A DNA stretch of 33,713 nt from an uncultured Lachnospiraceae bacterium (GTDB lineage Bacteria; Bacillota; Clostridia; Lachnospirales; Lachnospiraceae): the NCBI GenBank assembly GCA_947630085.1, contig CANRGP010000018.1, positions 1 to 33,713 on the forward strand, written 5' to 3'. Under the pieces are notes generated by a model that did no database searches, was not told the DNA's origin, and was given only the letters and a program-made list of their open reading frames with translations. This document shows, piece after piece, positions 23,360-31,224 of the stretch; positions within the stretch are counted from its first letter, which is position 1, and the number at the start of each line of letters is the position of its first letter. Both the position numbers and the translations under genes were made by a program.

Positions 23360-24745
23360 TCATTCCGGATCGTTCTCCGCTTCTTCTTTTTCCCCCGCCT
23401 CCCGCGGAAGGGGCACGGCCTTCACGGTCCGGATGATCTTGCTCTCCATGCTCTCGATCTCGAACCGGTAGCCCAGGGCGTCCACCTGCGGCTTCTCGTC
23501 CTCCCTGGGTATGCGGTTGAGCCGGGAAATCAGGAACCCGTTGATGGTGTCGAAGCTGTCAAGATCCTCCTCCGGGAAGCGGATCCCCAGCGCTTCGCCG
23601 ACCTGGTCAAGAGGGGCCATTCCGCTGATGAGGAAGCCGCCGTCCGTCTCGGTGATATATTCCTCCTCCTCGTCATCGTATTCATCCAGGATGTTCCCCA
23701 CGATCTCCTCCAGAATGTCCTCCATGGTAACGATGCCGGAGGTCTGGCCGTATTCATCCACCACCACGGCCATATGGACCTTCCGGGACTGCATCTCCTT
23801 GAACAGGGAATCCAGTCTCCGCGTCTCGGGAATAAAATGCGCCTCCCGCAGAAGACCAGGAATGCTTCCTACCGGCTGGGCCAGCCGCCCCTGCTTCTCG
23901 GCAAAGATCATGGCGTCCTTCATGTGGAGGATCCCGATGATGTCGTCCACATCCCTGCGGTACACCGGATACCGGGAGTTCGTACCTTCGGTCAGGATAA
24001 AATCAATGGCGTCCTTCAGAGACATCTCCGCGTCGATGGCCACCAGGTTTTTGCGATGCGTCATGATGTCTCCCGCATCCTTATCTCCCATCTGGAAAAT
24101 ATTGGTGATCATCTCCGCTTCACTGGCTTCCAGAACTCCCTGCTCATGGCCTTCATTGACCATGGACATGATATCCTCCTCCGTCACATTATCGCCGTCC
24201 ATATCCATATCCGTCCTCAGAAGTCTGAGGATCCCTCTGGCGATGAACGTATTCGCCGTGCTCAGCGGCGTGAGGAGGAACATGACCGCGCCGACCGCCG
24301 GGTACAGCCTCCGGCACCATGCCTCGGGCTTCCTGGCCGCATACCGTTTGGGAATGATGATCCCCAGCGCCACGGTAACAATCAGCAGCAGCGCCGCGGT
24401 AACGGCGACCACGGCCGCGATCCTGCACCATATGCCGAAATCCCGGGCGGCAGACACCCCCGGAAGCCACCGGGCGGCGAGCCTTCGCCCAAGCCCGGCC
24501 AGCACACAGGCCCCGACCGCCATTCCCGACCCGTGAACCACCAGCTGGATGGTATTGATAAACTTTGCCGGGCGCTCCGCGACCGCGAGGAGCTTTGCGG
24601 CTCTTTTGTCTCCTTCCTGCGCCTCTTTCTCAAGAGCCGCCGTATTTATGTTCTGAATTGCCGCTCCGAAACCAAAAAATATCGCCTCCAGGATCAACAG
24701 GATCAAATACACCATGATACCGTATGGAGGATAGCCGTCGTCCAT
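23360..24745 (-). CDS. HlyC/CorC-family membrane protein with CNNM, CBS and CorC_HlyC domains
   Basis: The 461-residue protein has an N-terminal CNNM/DUF21 membrane domain of about four helices (first helix IMVYLILLILEAIFFGFGAAIQ). A CBS pair follows (DIMTHRKNLVAIDAEMSLKDAIDFI and MAVVVDEYGQTSGIVTMEDILEEIVGNILDE), then the C-terminal CorC_HlyC domain. Relatives are linked to magnesium or cobalt handling; older 'hemolysin' labels are misleading. The ATG at 24745 was chosen over the TTG of the track (24784), which lies close to the promoter. It is monocistronic, divergent from the aldo/keto reductase. The exact transported ion is not shown. Confidence 0.88.
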   Translation of the reverse strand: MDDGYPPYGIMVYLILLILEAIFFGFGAAIQNINTAALEKEAQEGDKRAAKLLAVAERPAKFINTIQLVVHGSGMAVGACVLAGLGRRLAARWLPGVSAARDFGIWCRIAAVVAVTAALLLIVTVALGIIIPKRYAARKPEAWCRRLYPAVGAVMFLLTPLSTANTFIARGILRLLRTDMDMDGDNVTEEDIMSMVNEGHEQGVLEASEAEMITNIFQMGDKDAGDIMTHRKNLVAIDAEMSLKDAIDFILTEGTNSRYPVYRRDVDDIIGILHMKDAMIFAEKQGRLAQPVGSIPGLLREAHFIPETRRLDSLFKEMQSRKVHMAVVVDEYGQTSGIVTMEDILEEIVGNILDEYDDEEEEYITETDGGFLISGMAPLDQVGEALGIRFPEEDLDSFDTINGFLISRLNRIPREDEKPQVDALGYRFEIESMESKIIRTVKAVPLPREAGEKEEAENDPE

Positions 24746-24799
24746 GAAACTTCTCTTTCTCCTTCTTTCAAGATTCTTTTGCAAAAACCGTTATGGCCT

Positions 24800-24828
24800 A
24801 TTATATCAAATATCACCGGATTCGTCAA
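24800..24828 (-). promoter_or_regulatory. Promoter of the HlyC/CorC-family gene
   Basis: TTGACG, an exact 17-bp spacer and TATAAT on the minus strand lie about 55 bp upstream of the chosen start codon. Confidence 0.75.
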
Positions 24829-24909
24829 CGACCGGCTCCGGCAGGATGCGCCGCCGTTTCTCCGTGAAATCCAAAATCGGATCACACAGCGGATCTTATT
24901 TTGAAAATT

Positions 24910-24931
24910 AAGAAGCTGCGCTTCTTTTTTT
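24910..24931 (+). terminator. Orphan intrinsic-terminator-like hairpin
   Basis: AAGAAGC, loop TGC, GCTTCTT with a run of seven T reads as a terminator on the plus strand. Yet no plus-strand gene precedes it: the next gene upstream is on the minus strand. It may mark a small transcript, the end of a lost gene or a regulatory leader. Confidence 0.5.
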
Positions 24932-24959
24932 ATGCTCTTTTGCTGTAAAAATGGTGTGG

Positions 24960-24985
24960 CGATTGAATCGCGCAAGCAGTATAAT
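24960..24985 (+). promoter_or_regulatory. Possible promoter element of the aldo/keto reductase
   Basis: A perfect -10 TATAAT (24980-24985) is preceded by the dyad CGATTGAATCG and lacks a consensus -35 at 17 bp. A perfect -10 beside a dyad suggests an activator-dependent promoter. Confidence 0.4.
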
Positions 24986-24995
24986 GTACATATGA

Positions 24996-25121
24996 GTTTT
25001 CCTCGGCTGCCCGGATTCTGCCATCGGAGAGGGACTTGTTATTCTCGGCAGCACCGCGCAGAACGACCGCGGCAGCGCCAAAGAGAGCGTGACGAAACGG
25101 CTGTCCGACAGCGGGTATTAA
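24996..25121 (+). pseudogene. Remnant of a protein C-terminus, flavodoxin-like
   Basis: After an in-frame stop, 41 codons read VFLGCPDSAIGEGLVILGST and continue to RLSDSGY and a TAA, with no start or ribosome binding site. The sequence looks like the last part of a flavodoxin-family protein, although that assignment is from memory and weak. It lies in the leader between the -10 and the aldo/keto reductase start. The remaining non-coding sequence in 24829-25170 shows only the hairpin and dyad listed separately. Confidence 0.4.
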
Positions 25122-25170
25122 AAGCATACATTGAAGAAATAAAGATAAAAGTCATGAAGGAGGAAAAACA

Positions 25171-26286
25171 ATGTCTGATTATTTTGGCAAGGAAACGCCG
25201 AAGCTGGGCTTCGGGCTGATGAGGCTCCCCAGGAAGGTACTGAGCACCGACATCGAACAGGTCAAAAAGATGGTCGATCTCTTTATGGAGGCGGGATTTA
25301 CATACTTTGACACCGCCTTTGTGTACGGCACCTCGGAACAGGACATCAAAAAGGCGCTGGTGGACCACTACCCGCGGGATTCCTATACCCTCGCCACCAA
25401 GCTCAACGCCTTTCTGATGTGCCACAACGAAAAGAGCGCCAAGGAACAGTTTTATAAGAGCCTGGAGCGCACCGGCGCGGGGTATTTTGATTATTATCTG
25501 CTGCACGCTCTCATGGCAAACAACTATGCAAAGTACGACAAGTACCACATCTGGGACTTTGTGAAGGAGCGCAAGGCGGAGGGACTGATCCGTCATTTCG
25601 GGTTCTCCTTCCACGCGGGCCCGGAGCTTCTGGACAAGCTGCTCACCGAGCACCCGGAGGTAGATTTCGTCCAGCTTCAGATCAACTACGCCGACTGGAA
25701 CAACCCTGGAGTGAATTCCCGCTTAAACTATGAGGTGGCGAGAAAGCACGGCAAATCCATCGTTGTGATGGAGCCGGTGAAGGGCGGCAAGCTGGCCGAC
25801 CCGCCGAAGGAAGTAAAAAAGCTGTTCCATGACTACGCCCCGGATATGTCCCCGGCATCCTGGGCGATCCGCTTTGTGGCGTCCCTGGACGGCATTATCA
25901 CGGTGCTTTCGGGAATGTCCAGCGTCGCTCAGATGGAAGATAACCTCTCCTACATGAAGAACTTCCAGCCGCTGAACGCCGAGGAACAGAAGATCATCCG
26001 CGAGGCGCAGAAAATCCTCGGAAACTCCGCAGAGATCCCCTGCACTGCCTGCCACTACTGCACGGACGGCTGCCCGAAACAGATTCCCATTCCCGACATC
26101 TTCGCTGCCGCAAACTTACAGCTCGGCAGCGGCCAGACAGCCGAGGCGCGGGAACGCTGCGCGGCTATCCCGGAGGGACACCGTGCCTCCGACTGTATCG
26201 AATGCAAACAATGTGAGCTTGCCTGCCCGCAGCATTTGAAGATCACGGACTTTTTGAAGCAGTGCGCCCAGATGTTGGAGCAGTAA
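25171..26286 (+). CDS. Aldo/keto reductase with C-terminal two-cluster ferredoxin domain
   Basis: The 371-residue cytoplasmic oxidoreductase has an aldo/keto reductase barrel with the catalytic tetrad visible as FDTAFVYG (Asp, Tyr), ATKLN (Lys) and YYLLHAL (His). A C-terminal ferredoxin-like domain carries two 4Fe-4S motifs, CTACHYCTDGCP and CIECKQCELACP. This architecture is common in gut Clostridia; the electron partner and substrate are not known. AAGGAGG lies seven bases before the ATG. Truncated redox-gene remnants flank it on both sides, suggesting it survives from a larger cluster with flavodoxin partners. A 53-codon flavodoxin-like remnant continues in the same frame after its stop. 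Confidence 0.92.
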   Translation: MSDYFGKETPKLGFGLMRLPRKVLSTDIEQVKKMVDLFMEAGFTYFDTAFVYGTSEQDIKKALVDHYPRDSYTLATKLNAFLMCHNEKSAKEQFYKSLERTGAGYFDYYLLHALMANNYAKYDKYHIWDFVKERKAEGLIRHFGFSFHAGPELLDKLLTEHPEVDFVQLQINYADWNNPGVNSRLNYEVARKHGKSIVVMEPVKGGKLADPPKEVKKLFHDYAPDMSPASWAIRFVASLDGIITVLSGMSSVAQMEDNLSYMKNFQPLNAEEQKIIREAQKILGNSAEIPCTACHYCTDGCPKQIPIPDIFAAANLQLGSGQTAEARERCAAIPEGHRASDCIECKQCELACPQHLKITDFLKQCAQMLEQ

Positions 26287-26448
26287 AGGACGACAGCCTA
26301 TGAGAAAAATCCCGGTGCTGCCTGCCCCCGTCCGGAGCTGACGGCGCGGGTGGAGAACATGGACGAAGGGCTTGCCGTGAGCGGCGGCAACGCCGTGACC
26401 TGCGGCCGGGAACTTGAAAAATGGGTGAAGAAAATCGGTTTGAAATAG
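26287..26448 (+). pseudogene. Flavodoxin-like C-terminal remnant, in frame after the reductase stop
   Basis: Reading on in frame after the TAA gives 53 codons ending VENMDEGLAVSGGNAV, then ELEKWVKKIGLK and a TAG. The final part resembles flavodoxin C-termini (GLAVSG..., terminal amphipathic helix). There is no separate start codon with a ribosome binding site, so this looks like the surviving end of a deleted gene. Stop-codon read-through would add it to the reductase, but nothing shows that this happens. Confidence 0.5.
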
Positions 26449-26553
26449 GAGGGAGAAGAAACCAAACAGGCATGCCTTTCGGCGCTCCGCATGGGCTATC
26501 GTCACATTGACACCGCCCACGCATACCAGAATGAGCGAGGCTTTTCCGACTGA
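26449..26553 (+). pseudogene. Fragment of a second aldo/keto reductase (N-terminal part)
   Basis: Codons for ETKQACLSALRMGYRHIDTA and HAYQNERG carry the conserved aldo/keto reductase signature with the catalytic Asp and Tyr, of the 2,5-diketogluconate reductase type. The frame then hits FSD and a TGA. A Shine-Dalgarno-like GGAGGGAG lies just upstream, but the ATG and first roughly 25 residues are missing and everything after the signature is deleted. Confidence 0.75.
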
Positions 26554-26594
26554 GCCCCGGCAGACTGAATCAAACCATGCGGACAGGAGCAGAG

Positions 26595-26708
26595 ATGAAA
26601 GCTAAAAAGATCATAAAGATCATTATAGACACGGCTATGCTCATTCTTCTGCCCCTGCTCATGGCGTATTCTTTCAGCGATAAGCGATCGCATTCGGATA
26701 TCGGATGA
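26595..26708 (+). pseudogene. Truncated DUF4405-like membrane protein
   Basis: A 37-codon ORF with GGAGCAGAG upstream reads MKAKKIIKIIIDTAMLILLP and LLMAYSF, then ends early in SDIG. This resembles the first helix of DUF4405-type cytochrome-like membrane proteins, where a conserved His-Glu normally follows; here SHSDIG replaces it. It could be expressed as a tiny membrane peptide, but truncation is the simpler reading. Confidence 0.5.
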
Positions 26709-26744
26709 GCTGATGAAGTAATCCAGCCTCTCTTCTCCGCTCCT

Positions 26745-27113
26745 TCAGTTTTCATATTCAGAGCCGTATGTAGGCAGCTCAAGACTTACCTTCAGAGCGC
26801 AGTCCACCTTTTTCAGCAGATCGTCGTCGATGTGGCAGATCTTTTCCTTCAGCCTCTGTTTATCAATGGTCCGAAGCTGCTCCAAAAGGATCACCGAATC
26901 CTTTACCATATCGCATTTCCGGGTATCCAGCTCCACATGGGTCGGCAGCTTGGCCTTGTTCATCCGCGAAGTGATGGCGGCACAGATCACCGTAGGACTG
27001 TGCCTGTTTCCCACATTGTTCTGTATAATAAGTACCGGCCTGACGCCTCCCTGTTCGGAGCCGATCACCGGCCTGAGGTCCGCATAATAAATGTCTCCCC
27101 GCCTGATAATCAT
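26745..27113 (-). CDS. mazF: MazF/PemK-family endoribonuclease toxin
   Basis: The 122-residue product begins [33 protein letters not shown] and contains [18 protein letters not shown] and [13 protein letters not shown], the standard EndoA/MazF fold markers. The family cuts mRNA at short sequence motifs. The ATG at 27113 has GGAGAG upstream; the track GTG three codons earlier is badly spaced. In Bacillus the gene follows alr and an antitoxin gene. Here alr is next upstream, but a terminator lies between and no antitoxin ORF is present in the 262-bp gap. An antitoxin encoded elsewhere, or none, must be considered. Confidence 0.92.
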   Translation of the reverse strand: MIIRRGDIYYADLRPVIGSEQGGVRPVLIIQNNVGNRHSPTVICAAITSRMNKAKLPTHVELDTRKCDMVKDSVILLEQLRTIDKQRLKEKICHIDDDLLKKVDCALKVSLELPTYGSEYEN

Positions 27114-27374
27114 ACATCTCACTCTCCGTCCGTCATATTTCGTTCATGTGACTAGTATTTACTGTTTTTCTTCCACATATTCACAACAGTCCCATGATTA
27201 TAATATGATGCGGACATCAAAAAGTCATGCGGCGGATGCGCGGAGGATGCGCAAAGCGCAAAACGGCCGCTCCGTCACAGGGAGCGGCCCTCCGCCTCAG
27301 GCAGAATCTTCACGCAAAATCCTTATGCAAAATCTTCACACAAAGTCTTCACGCAAAATCTCCATGCAAAGTCT
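27114..27374 (-). other. Gap between alr and mazF: repeat, terminator and no antitoxin
   Basis: This gap holds most of the 13-bp repeat, the alr terminator and an AT-rich stretch with TATAAT at about 27200 on the minus strand that may serve mazF. The longest minus-strand ATG frames I can read here are under ten codons. No antitoxin-like HTH or RHH sequence is visible. Confidence 0.6.
27265..27289 (-). terminator. Intrinsic terminator after alr
   Basis: GGCCGCTCC pairs with GGAGCGGCC around a 7-base loop. On the minus strand GTTTTGCGCTTT follows, a short U-rich tail. It separates the rex-acpS-nnrDE-alr transcript from mazF. Confidence 0.75.
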
Positions 27375-27396
27375 TTATGCAAAATCTTCATACGGA
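27306..27396. repeat. 13-bp tandem repeat spanning the alr 3' end
   Basis: Seven consecutive units of 13 bp, of the form ATCTTCACGCAAA on the plus strand, occupy this stretch. The last one and a half units code for the final residues and the stop of alanine racemase; the others lie after the stop. Because 13 is not a multiple of three, unit gain or loss inside the gene would shift the frame. Confidence 0.9.
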
Positions 27397-28556
27397 TCGT
27401 CAAAATAATCCTTCGTGCCGATCACGTTTCCGTCACATACGTACACCCTGGGCACACGCTTGCCGATGTCGCAGACGATCTCATAGTGGAAGCCTCCGCA
27501 CAGCCTGGCCAGGTCCTCCACAAGAATACATTCGTTTCCGTCCCTGCCGATGAGCGTCACCTCATCCTCCTCACGCACGCCGGGAATGTCCGTCACATCC
27601 ACCATAAACTGGTCCATGCAGATCCTCCCCAGGATCGGAGCCCTCTTCCCGTGGATCAGGACATATCCCTTTCCCGAAAGGTTCCTGGGATATCCGTCTC
27701 CGTAACCTACCGGCACGGTTGCAACCTTTGTAACCCTATCAGTCACAAAAGTACCTCCGTAGCTGATTTCTTCGCCGGTTCCGATCTCCTTTACATAGGT
27801 TACGCGGCTCAGAAGGGACATGGCGGGCCAAAGAGGAACACGGCTTTTATCCACCTCGTCGGAGGGGTACATCCCATAGATGGAGATGCCGGCCCTCACC
27901 ATATCGTAATGTGTTCCCGGCATATCCAGGATCCCGGCACTGTTGGATATGTGCCGGACGGGAACCGTCAGCCCTCTTGCCCGCGCCATCTCCAGAAAAT
28001 CCGCATAGCGCTTCATCTGCCGGCGGGCAGAGGTCTTATCCGATTCATCCGCCCGGGACAGATGGGTAAAGATCCCCTCCACAAAGATCCCGGGAAGTTC
28101 GCCGATCGCCGCCGCCAGCTCCGCCCCTTCGGGGCCGCAGCTCATGCCGATCCGGTTCATGCCCGTATCCACCGCCAGATGGATCATGGCCGTCTTTCCC
28201 ATTCCGACCGCGGCAGAAGAAAGAAGCTGCGCCTGCTCCATGGTAAAAACGGAAGGGCGGATCCCGTTTTTGATCAGGCGCCCGTAATCGTCCGGATGGG
28301 TAACCCCCAGGATCAGGATCGGTTTCTCCGTCCCGTGTCTCTGGAGATTGCGCGCCTCCTCAATGGTCGCGACGGCATAGCCCGACACATACGGTTCGAT
28401 GGCCTGTGCGACCGGCACCGCGCCGTGCCCGTACCCGTCGGTCTTCACCACCCCCATGATCTTTACATCATCCTCCAGCGCGGCTCTCATGGAGCTCATA
28501 TTCCGTTTCACCGCGTCGAGATCAATCCTCGCATATACTCTCGTATACTGACGCAT
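27375..28556 (-). CDS. alr: Alanine racemase
   Basis: This PLP enzyme interconverts L- and D-alanine for peptidoglycan. The PLP-lysine region reads VKIMGVVKTDGYGHGAVPVA, and the second catalytic segment ISYGGTFVTDRVTKVATVPVGYGDGYPR carries the conserved tyrosine region. ILGRICMDQFMVDVTDI is also diagnostic. Length is 393, within the family range, ending PYEDFA. GGGAGGGAA precedes the ATG, 22 bp after the nnrDE stop. The last codons lie in a 13-bp tandem repeat, so the C-terminus may vary between strains. Confidence 0.95.
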   Translation of the reverse strand: MRQYTRVYARIDLDAVKRNMSSMRAALEDDVKIMGVVKTDGYGHGAVPVAQAIEPYVSGYAVATIEEARNLQRHGTEKPILILGVTHPDDYGRLIKNGIRPSVFTMEQAQLLSSAAVGMGKTAMIHLAVDTGMNRIGMSCGPEGAELAAAIGELPGIFVEGIFTHLSRADESDKTSARRQMKRYADFLEMARARGLTVPVRHISNSAGILDMPGTHYDMVRAGISIYGMYPSDEVDKSRVPLWPAMSLLSRVTYVKEIGTGEEISYGGTFVTDRVTKVATVPVGYGDGYPRNLSGKGYVLIHGKRAPILGRICMDQFMVDVTDIPGVREEDEVTLIGRDGNECILVEDLARLCGGFHYEIVCDIGKRVPRVYVCDGNVIGTKDYFDDPYEDFA

Positions 28557-28578
28557 CGGTCATTCCCTCCCAGGCAAT

Positions 28579-30156
28579 CTATTTTGCGCCGCAGTCAGGC
28601 AGCGGGATCCTTCCCACCTGATCCGCAAGCTCTCTTGCGAGCATCCCGTATGCCCCCTGCCTCCTGCGCACCGCGTCCCCGGCGAGTCCGTGCAGATATA
28701 CGCCGAGGGTGCCGGCATCCCACGGCTCCAGCCCCTGGGCGAGGAGCCCGGCGATGACCCCGGTAAGCACATCCCCGGAGCCGGCCTTCGCCATACAGCT
28801 GTTTCCGCTTCCATTCACATAACACTGCCCGTCCCTGCCGCTGACCACGGTCACCGCGTCTTTAAGCACGCAGACGATCCCATGGCGGCTGCTGTAGTCG
28901 GCGGCAGCCGCCGCCGGCTCCTTCTTGATATCCTCAGCCGAAATGCCTGTCAGCCGGGACATTTCCCCCACATGAGGCGTGACGATAATATTCTCCGTAA
29001 AATATTGAGTCAGCTCCGGATGGCGGGCCGTGACGTTCAGGCCGTCCGCGTCCAGAACGACCGGCACATAGGCGCTTGTCAGGAATCCCCGGACCAGCTC
29101 GAACGTTCCTTCCCCCTGGCCGATGCCCGGCCCCAGGACGATCACGTCCGCCCACGCACATTCTCTCTCGATCGCTTTCCGGAACGCCTCCGGATCCTCC
29201 CGGGCATCCTCCGGCCGGTACGCGGCAAGGATCGCCTCCGGCAAAAGCTGCTGCATCCTGTCCCGGTTCTCCTCCGCCGTCATGATCTTTACCAGGCCGG
29301 CCCCCATACGGTAGGCGGCCAGGGCGCTCAGATAAGCGGCTCCGCCCATGTCGGCGCTTCCCGCCGCCACCAGCACCTTCCCGAAGGTTCCCTTGTTCCC
29401 GCTTTCCGGCCTTTTGGGGATCCGCTTCAGATCCTCCCCGTCATACGTCACGGCGGGGATCTCCTCCCCGATATGTCCGTGGCTGTCTGCCGGAAAGCCG
29501 ATATCCCACAGCTTCAGTTCCCCGCAGTATTCCTTTCCCGGATAAAAAGCGCTCCCCAGCTTCCGGTAACCGAAGGTCACCGTCACATCGGCCCTGACGG
29601 CTTCCCCCATGACCTGCCCGTGATCGCTGTGGATCCCCGACGGCATATCCACCGCCACCACGCGCTTCGCACCCGCGCCGTTTATCATGCGGACCGCCTC
29701 GCGGTACTGTCCCTCCACGGGTCTCCAAAGGCCCACCCCGAAAATGGCGTCGATGATAATGTCATATTTCCCGGGAATGAAATCCTTCCATTCCACCAGA
29801 TCCATGCCCAGCTTCTCGGCGATCCGGCACTGCAGGCAAAACTCCTCGGACTGCCTTTGCCTGTCCCCGGCTATAACCGCTATAACCCTGTAACCTCTAT
29901 TATGCAGTATCCTGGCCGCGGCGATGCCGTCGGCCCCGTTGTTTCCCGTTCCGCAAACCGCGCAGATCCGGACAGCTTTCGCGTTTTCCGAAGCTTCCGC
30001 TCCCTGCCCGGCGCACAGCTCCCCGGCCAGCGCCTCCACCGTACCGGCCACTCCAAGGGCCGCACGCTCCATCAGGACTGCCGCGGGGATCCCGATCTCC
30101 TTCATGGCATACCGGTCGATCATCTTCATCTGGCCGCCGGTCATCAGATATTTCAT
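28579..30156 (-). CDS. nnrD: Bifunctional NAD(P)HX epimerase/dehydratase
   Basis: This metabolite-repair enzyme rescues hydrated NADH and NADPH. The N-terminal YjeF_N epimerase half contains CGTGNNGADGIAAARILHNRGY and VVAVDMPSGIHSD. The C-terminal ADP-dependent dehydratase half contains VLVAAGSADMGGAAYLSALAAYRMGAGL, VVLDADGLN and the catalytic NSCMAKAGSGDVLTGVIAGLL. The 525 residues suit the fused form. Its start overlaps the acpS stop by 4 bp, and it is followed closely by alr, so rex, acpS, nnrDE and alr form one operon. Confidence 0.95.
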   Translation of the reverse strand: MKYLMTGGQMKMIDRYAMKEIGIPAAVLMERAALGVAGTVEALAGELCAGQGAEASENAKAVRICAVCGTGNNGADGIAAARILHNRGYRVIAVIAGDRQRQSEEFCLQCRIAEKLGMDLVEWKDFIPGKYDIIIDAIFGVGLWRPVEGQYREAVRMINGAGAKRVVAVDMPSGIHSDHGQVMGEAVRADVTVTFGYRKLGSAFYPGKEYCGELKLWDIGFPADSHGHIGEEIPAVTYDGEDLKRIPKRPESGNKGTFGKVLVAAGSADMGGAAYLSALAAYRMGAGLVKIMTAEENRDRMQQLLPEAILAAYRPEDAREDPEAFRKAIERECAWADVIVLGPGIGQGEGTFELVRGFLTSAYVPVVLDADGLNVTARHPELTQYFTENIIVTPHVGEMSRLTGISAEDIKKEPAAAAADYSSRHGIVCVLKDAVTVVSGRDGQCYVNGSGNSCMAKAGSGDVLTGVIAGLLAQGLEPWDAGTLGVYLHGLAGDAVRRRQGAYGMLARELADQVGRIPLPDCGAK

Positions 30157-30527
30157 ACCTCTCCCCCTTCCGACTCCGCCACTGCAAATGCTGCCGCCAG
30201 GTCCGCCGTATCCGTGATCGAAACAAAGACGGAAGCAACGCCGCGTTCCCTGGCCGCCTCCTTCGCCGGGCCGTGCAGATTCACATAGGGCTTCCCGAGC
30301 GGATCCCTAAGCACCTCGATATCCTTCGGAAAAAATCCGCGGAACCCCGTCCCCAGTGCTTTCGCCACCGCCTCCTTCACAGCAAAATCGCCGGCTAGAC
30401 GGGAAACCCTGTCCCCCGACTGCCGGCGCTCCTCATCCGTATAGACGTGGGTGAGAAAAGCCTGCCTTTCACAGGCCCTTTTCACACGGCCGATCTCCAC
30501 CATATCCGTACCCACACCGACGATCAT
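30153..30527 (-). CDS. acpS: Holo-[acyl-carrier-protein] synthase
   Basis: AcpS attaches the 4'-phosphopantetheine arm from coenzyme A to acyl carrier protein. The 124-residue product has the metal-binding Asp8 in MIVGVGTDMVEIGRV and Glu52 in FAVKEAVAKALGTGFRG, the two family hallmarks. It overlaps the stop of rex and the start of nnrDE by 4 bp each, indicating translational coupling in a compact operon. Confidence 0.95.
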   Translation of the reverse strand: MIVGVGTDMVEIGRVKRACERQAFLTHVYTDEERRQSGDRVSRLAGDFAVKEAVAKALGTGFRGFFPKDIEVLRDPLGKPYVNLHGPAKEAARERGVASVFVSITDTADLAAAFAVAESEGGEV

Positions 30528-31192
30528 GATTCTTCCATGCCTCCAGTCCGCTTGTGTTTTCCGTCCCGCTTGCTGCAGAACAGATACGAAAGGCGCATCA
30601 GGCTCTCCGAAAGATGCACGTTCTCAACCACCACATCATCCGGAACCGTCAGATCGATATGCGCAAAATTCCAGATTGCCTTGACTCCGGCCGCTACCAG
30701 CCGGTCCGCCACGGCGGGAGCCTGCGTTTTGGGAATCGTAAGGGCTGCGATCTGCACGTCGTTGTCCCGGATAAAATCCTCCAGCTCTTCCATGCCCCGT
30801 ATCCGGATCCCGCGCACCGTGCTTCCGATCAGCTCCCTGTCCACGTCGAACATTCCGTTGACCACGAATCCTCTGCGCTCAAAATTGCCGTAATTGGCGA
30901 TGGCCTGGCCCAGATTCCCGGAGCCGATGATGATAAGGCTGTGTCTGCGGTCCAGCCCCAGTATCTTCCCGATCTCCTCGTAGAGATACTCTACATTATA
31001 TCCGTATCCCTGCTGTCCGAATCCGCCGAAATTATTCAGGTCCTGGCGGATCTGAGAGGCCGTGACCTTCATCCTCTTGCTGAGTTCCCCGGAGGATATC
31101 CTCTCGACTCCCTCCTCCAGAAGCTCATCCAGATAGCGATAATATCTCGGAAGCCTGGTGATGACTGCTTTTGATATCTCCTTGCGTTCCAC
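30524..31192 (-). CDS. rex: Redox-sensing transcriptional repressor Rex
   Basis: Rex senses the NADH/NAD+ ratio and represses fermentation genes. The 222-residue product has an N-terminal winged helix (ITRLPRYYRYLDELLEEG, then SSGELSKRMKVTASQIRQDLNNFGGFGQQGYGY) and a Rossmann domain with IIIGSGNLGQAIANY around residues 87-101. It is first in an operon with acpS, nnrDE and alr, so NAD(P)HX repair is co-expressed with the NADH sensor. A consensus promoter lies upstream; I saw no clear Rex operator at that promoter. Confidence 0.96.
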   Translation of the reverse strand: MERKEISKAVITRLPRYYRYLDELLEEGVERISSGELSKRMKVTASQIRQDLNNFGGFGQQGYGYNVEYLYEEIGKILGLDRRHSLIIIGSGNLGQAIANYGNFERRGFVVNGMFDVDRELIGSTVRGIRIRGMEELEDFIRDNDVQIAALTIPKTQAPAVADRLVAAGVKAIWNFAHIDLTVPDDVVVENVHLSESLMRLSYLFCSKRDGKHKRTGGMEES

Positions 31193-31224
31193 GCCGCCCC
31201 ATCCTTTCTGTCCGGGTTTCTTTT

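Noticed and set aside
27145-27185. Rex-like half-site TTGTGAATATGTGG upstream of mazF
   Set aside because: Only one half matches the Rex consensus; the second half (TCACAA) is missing at the right spacing.
27306-27396. Possible CRISPR array
   Set aside because: The units are 13 bp and directly abutting, with no spacers and no cas genes nearby; this is a simple tandem repeat.
28690-30288. 532-residue plus-strand ORF
   Set aside because: It is antisense to nnrDE and acpS, both strongly identified.
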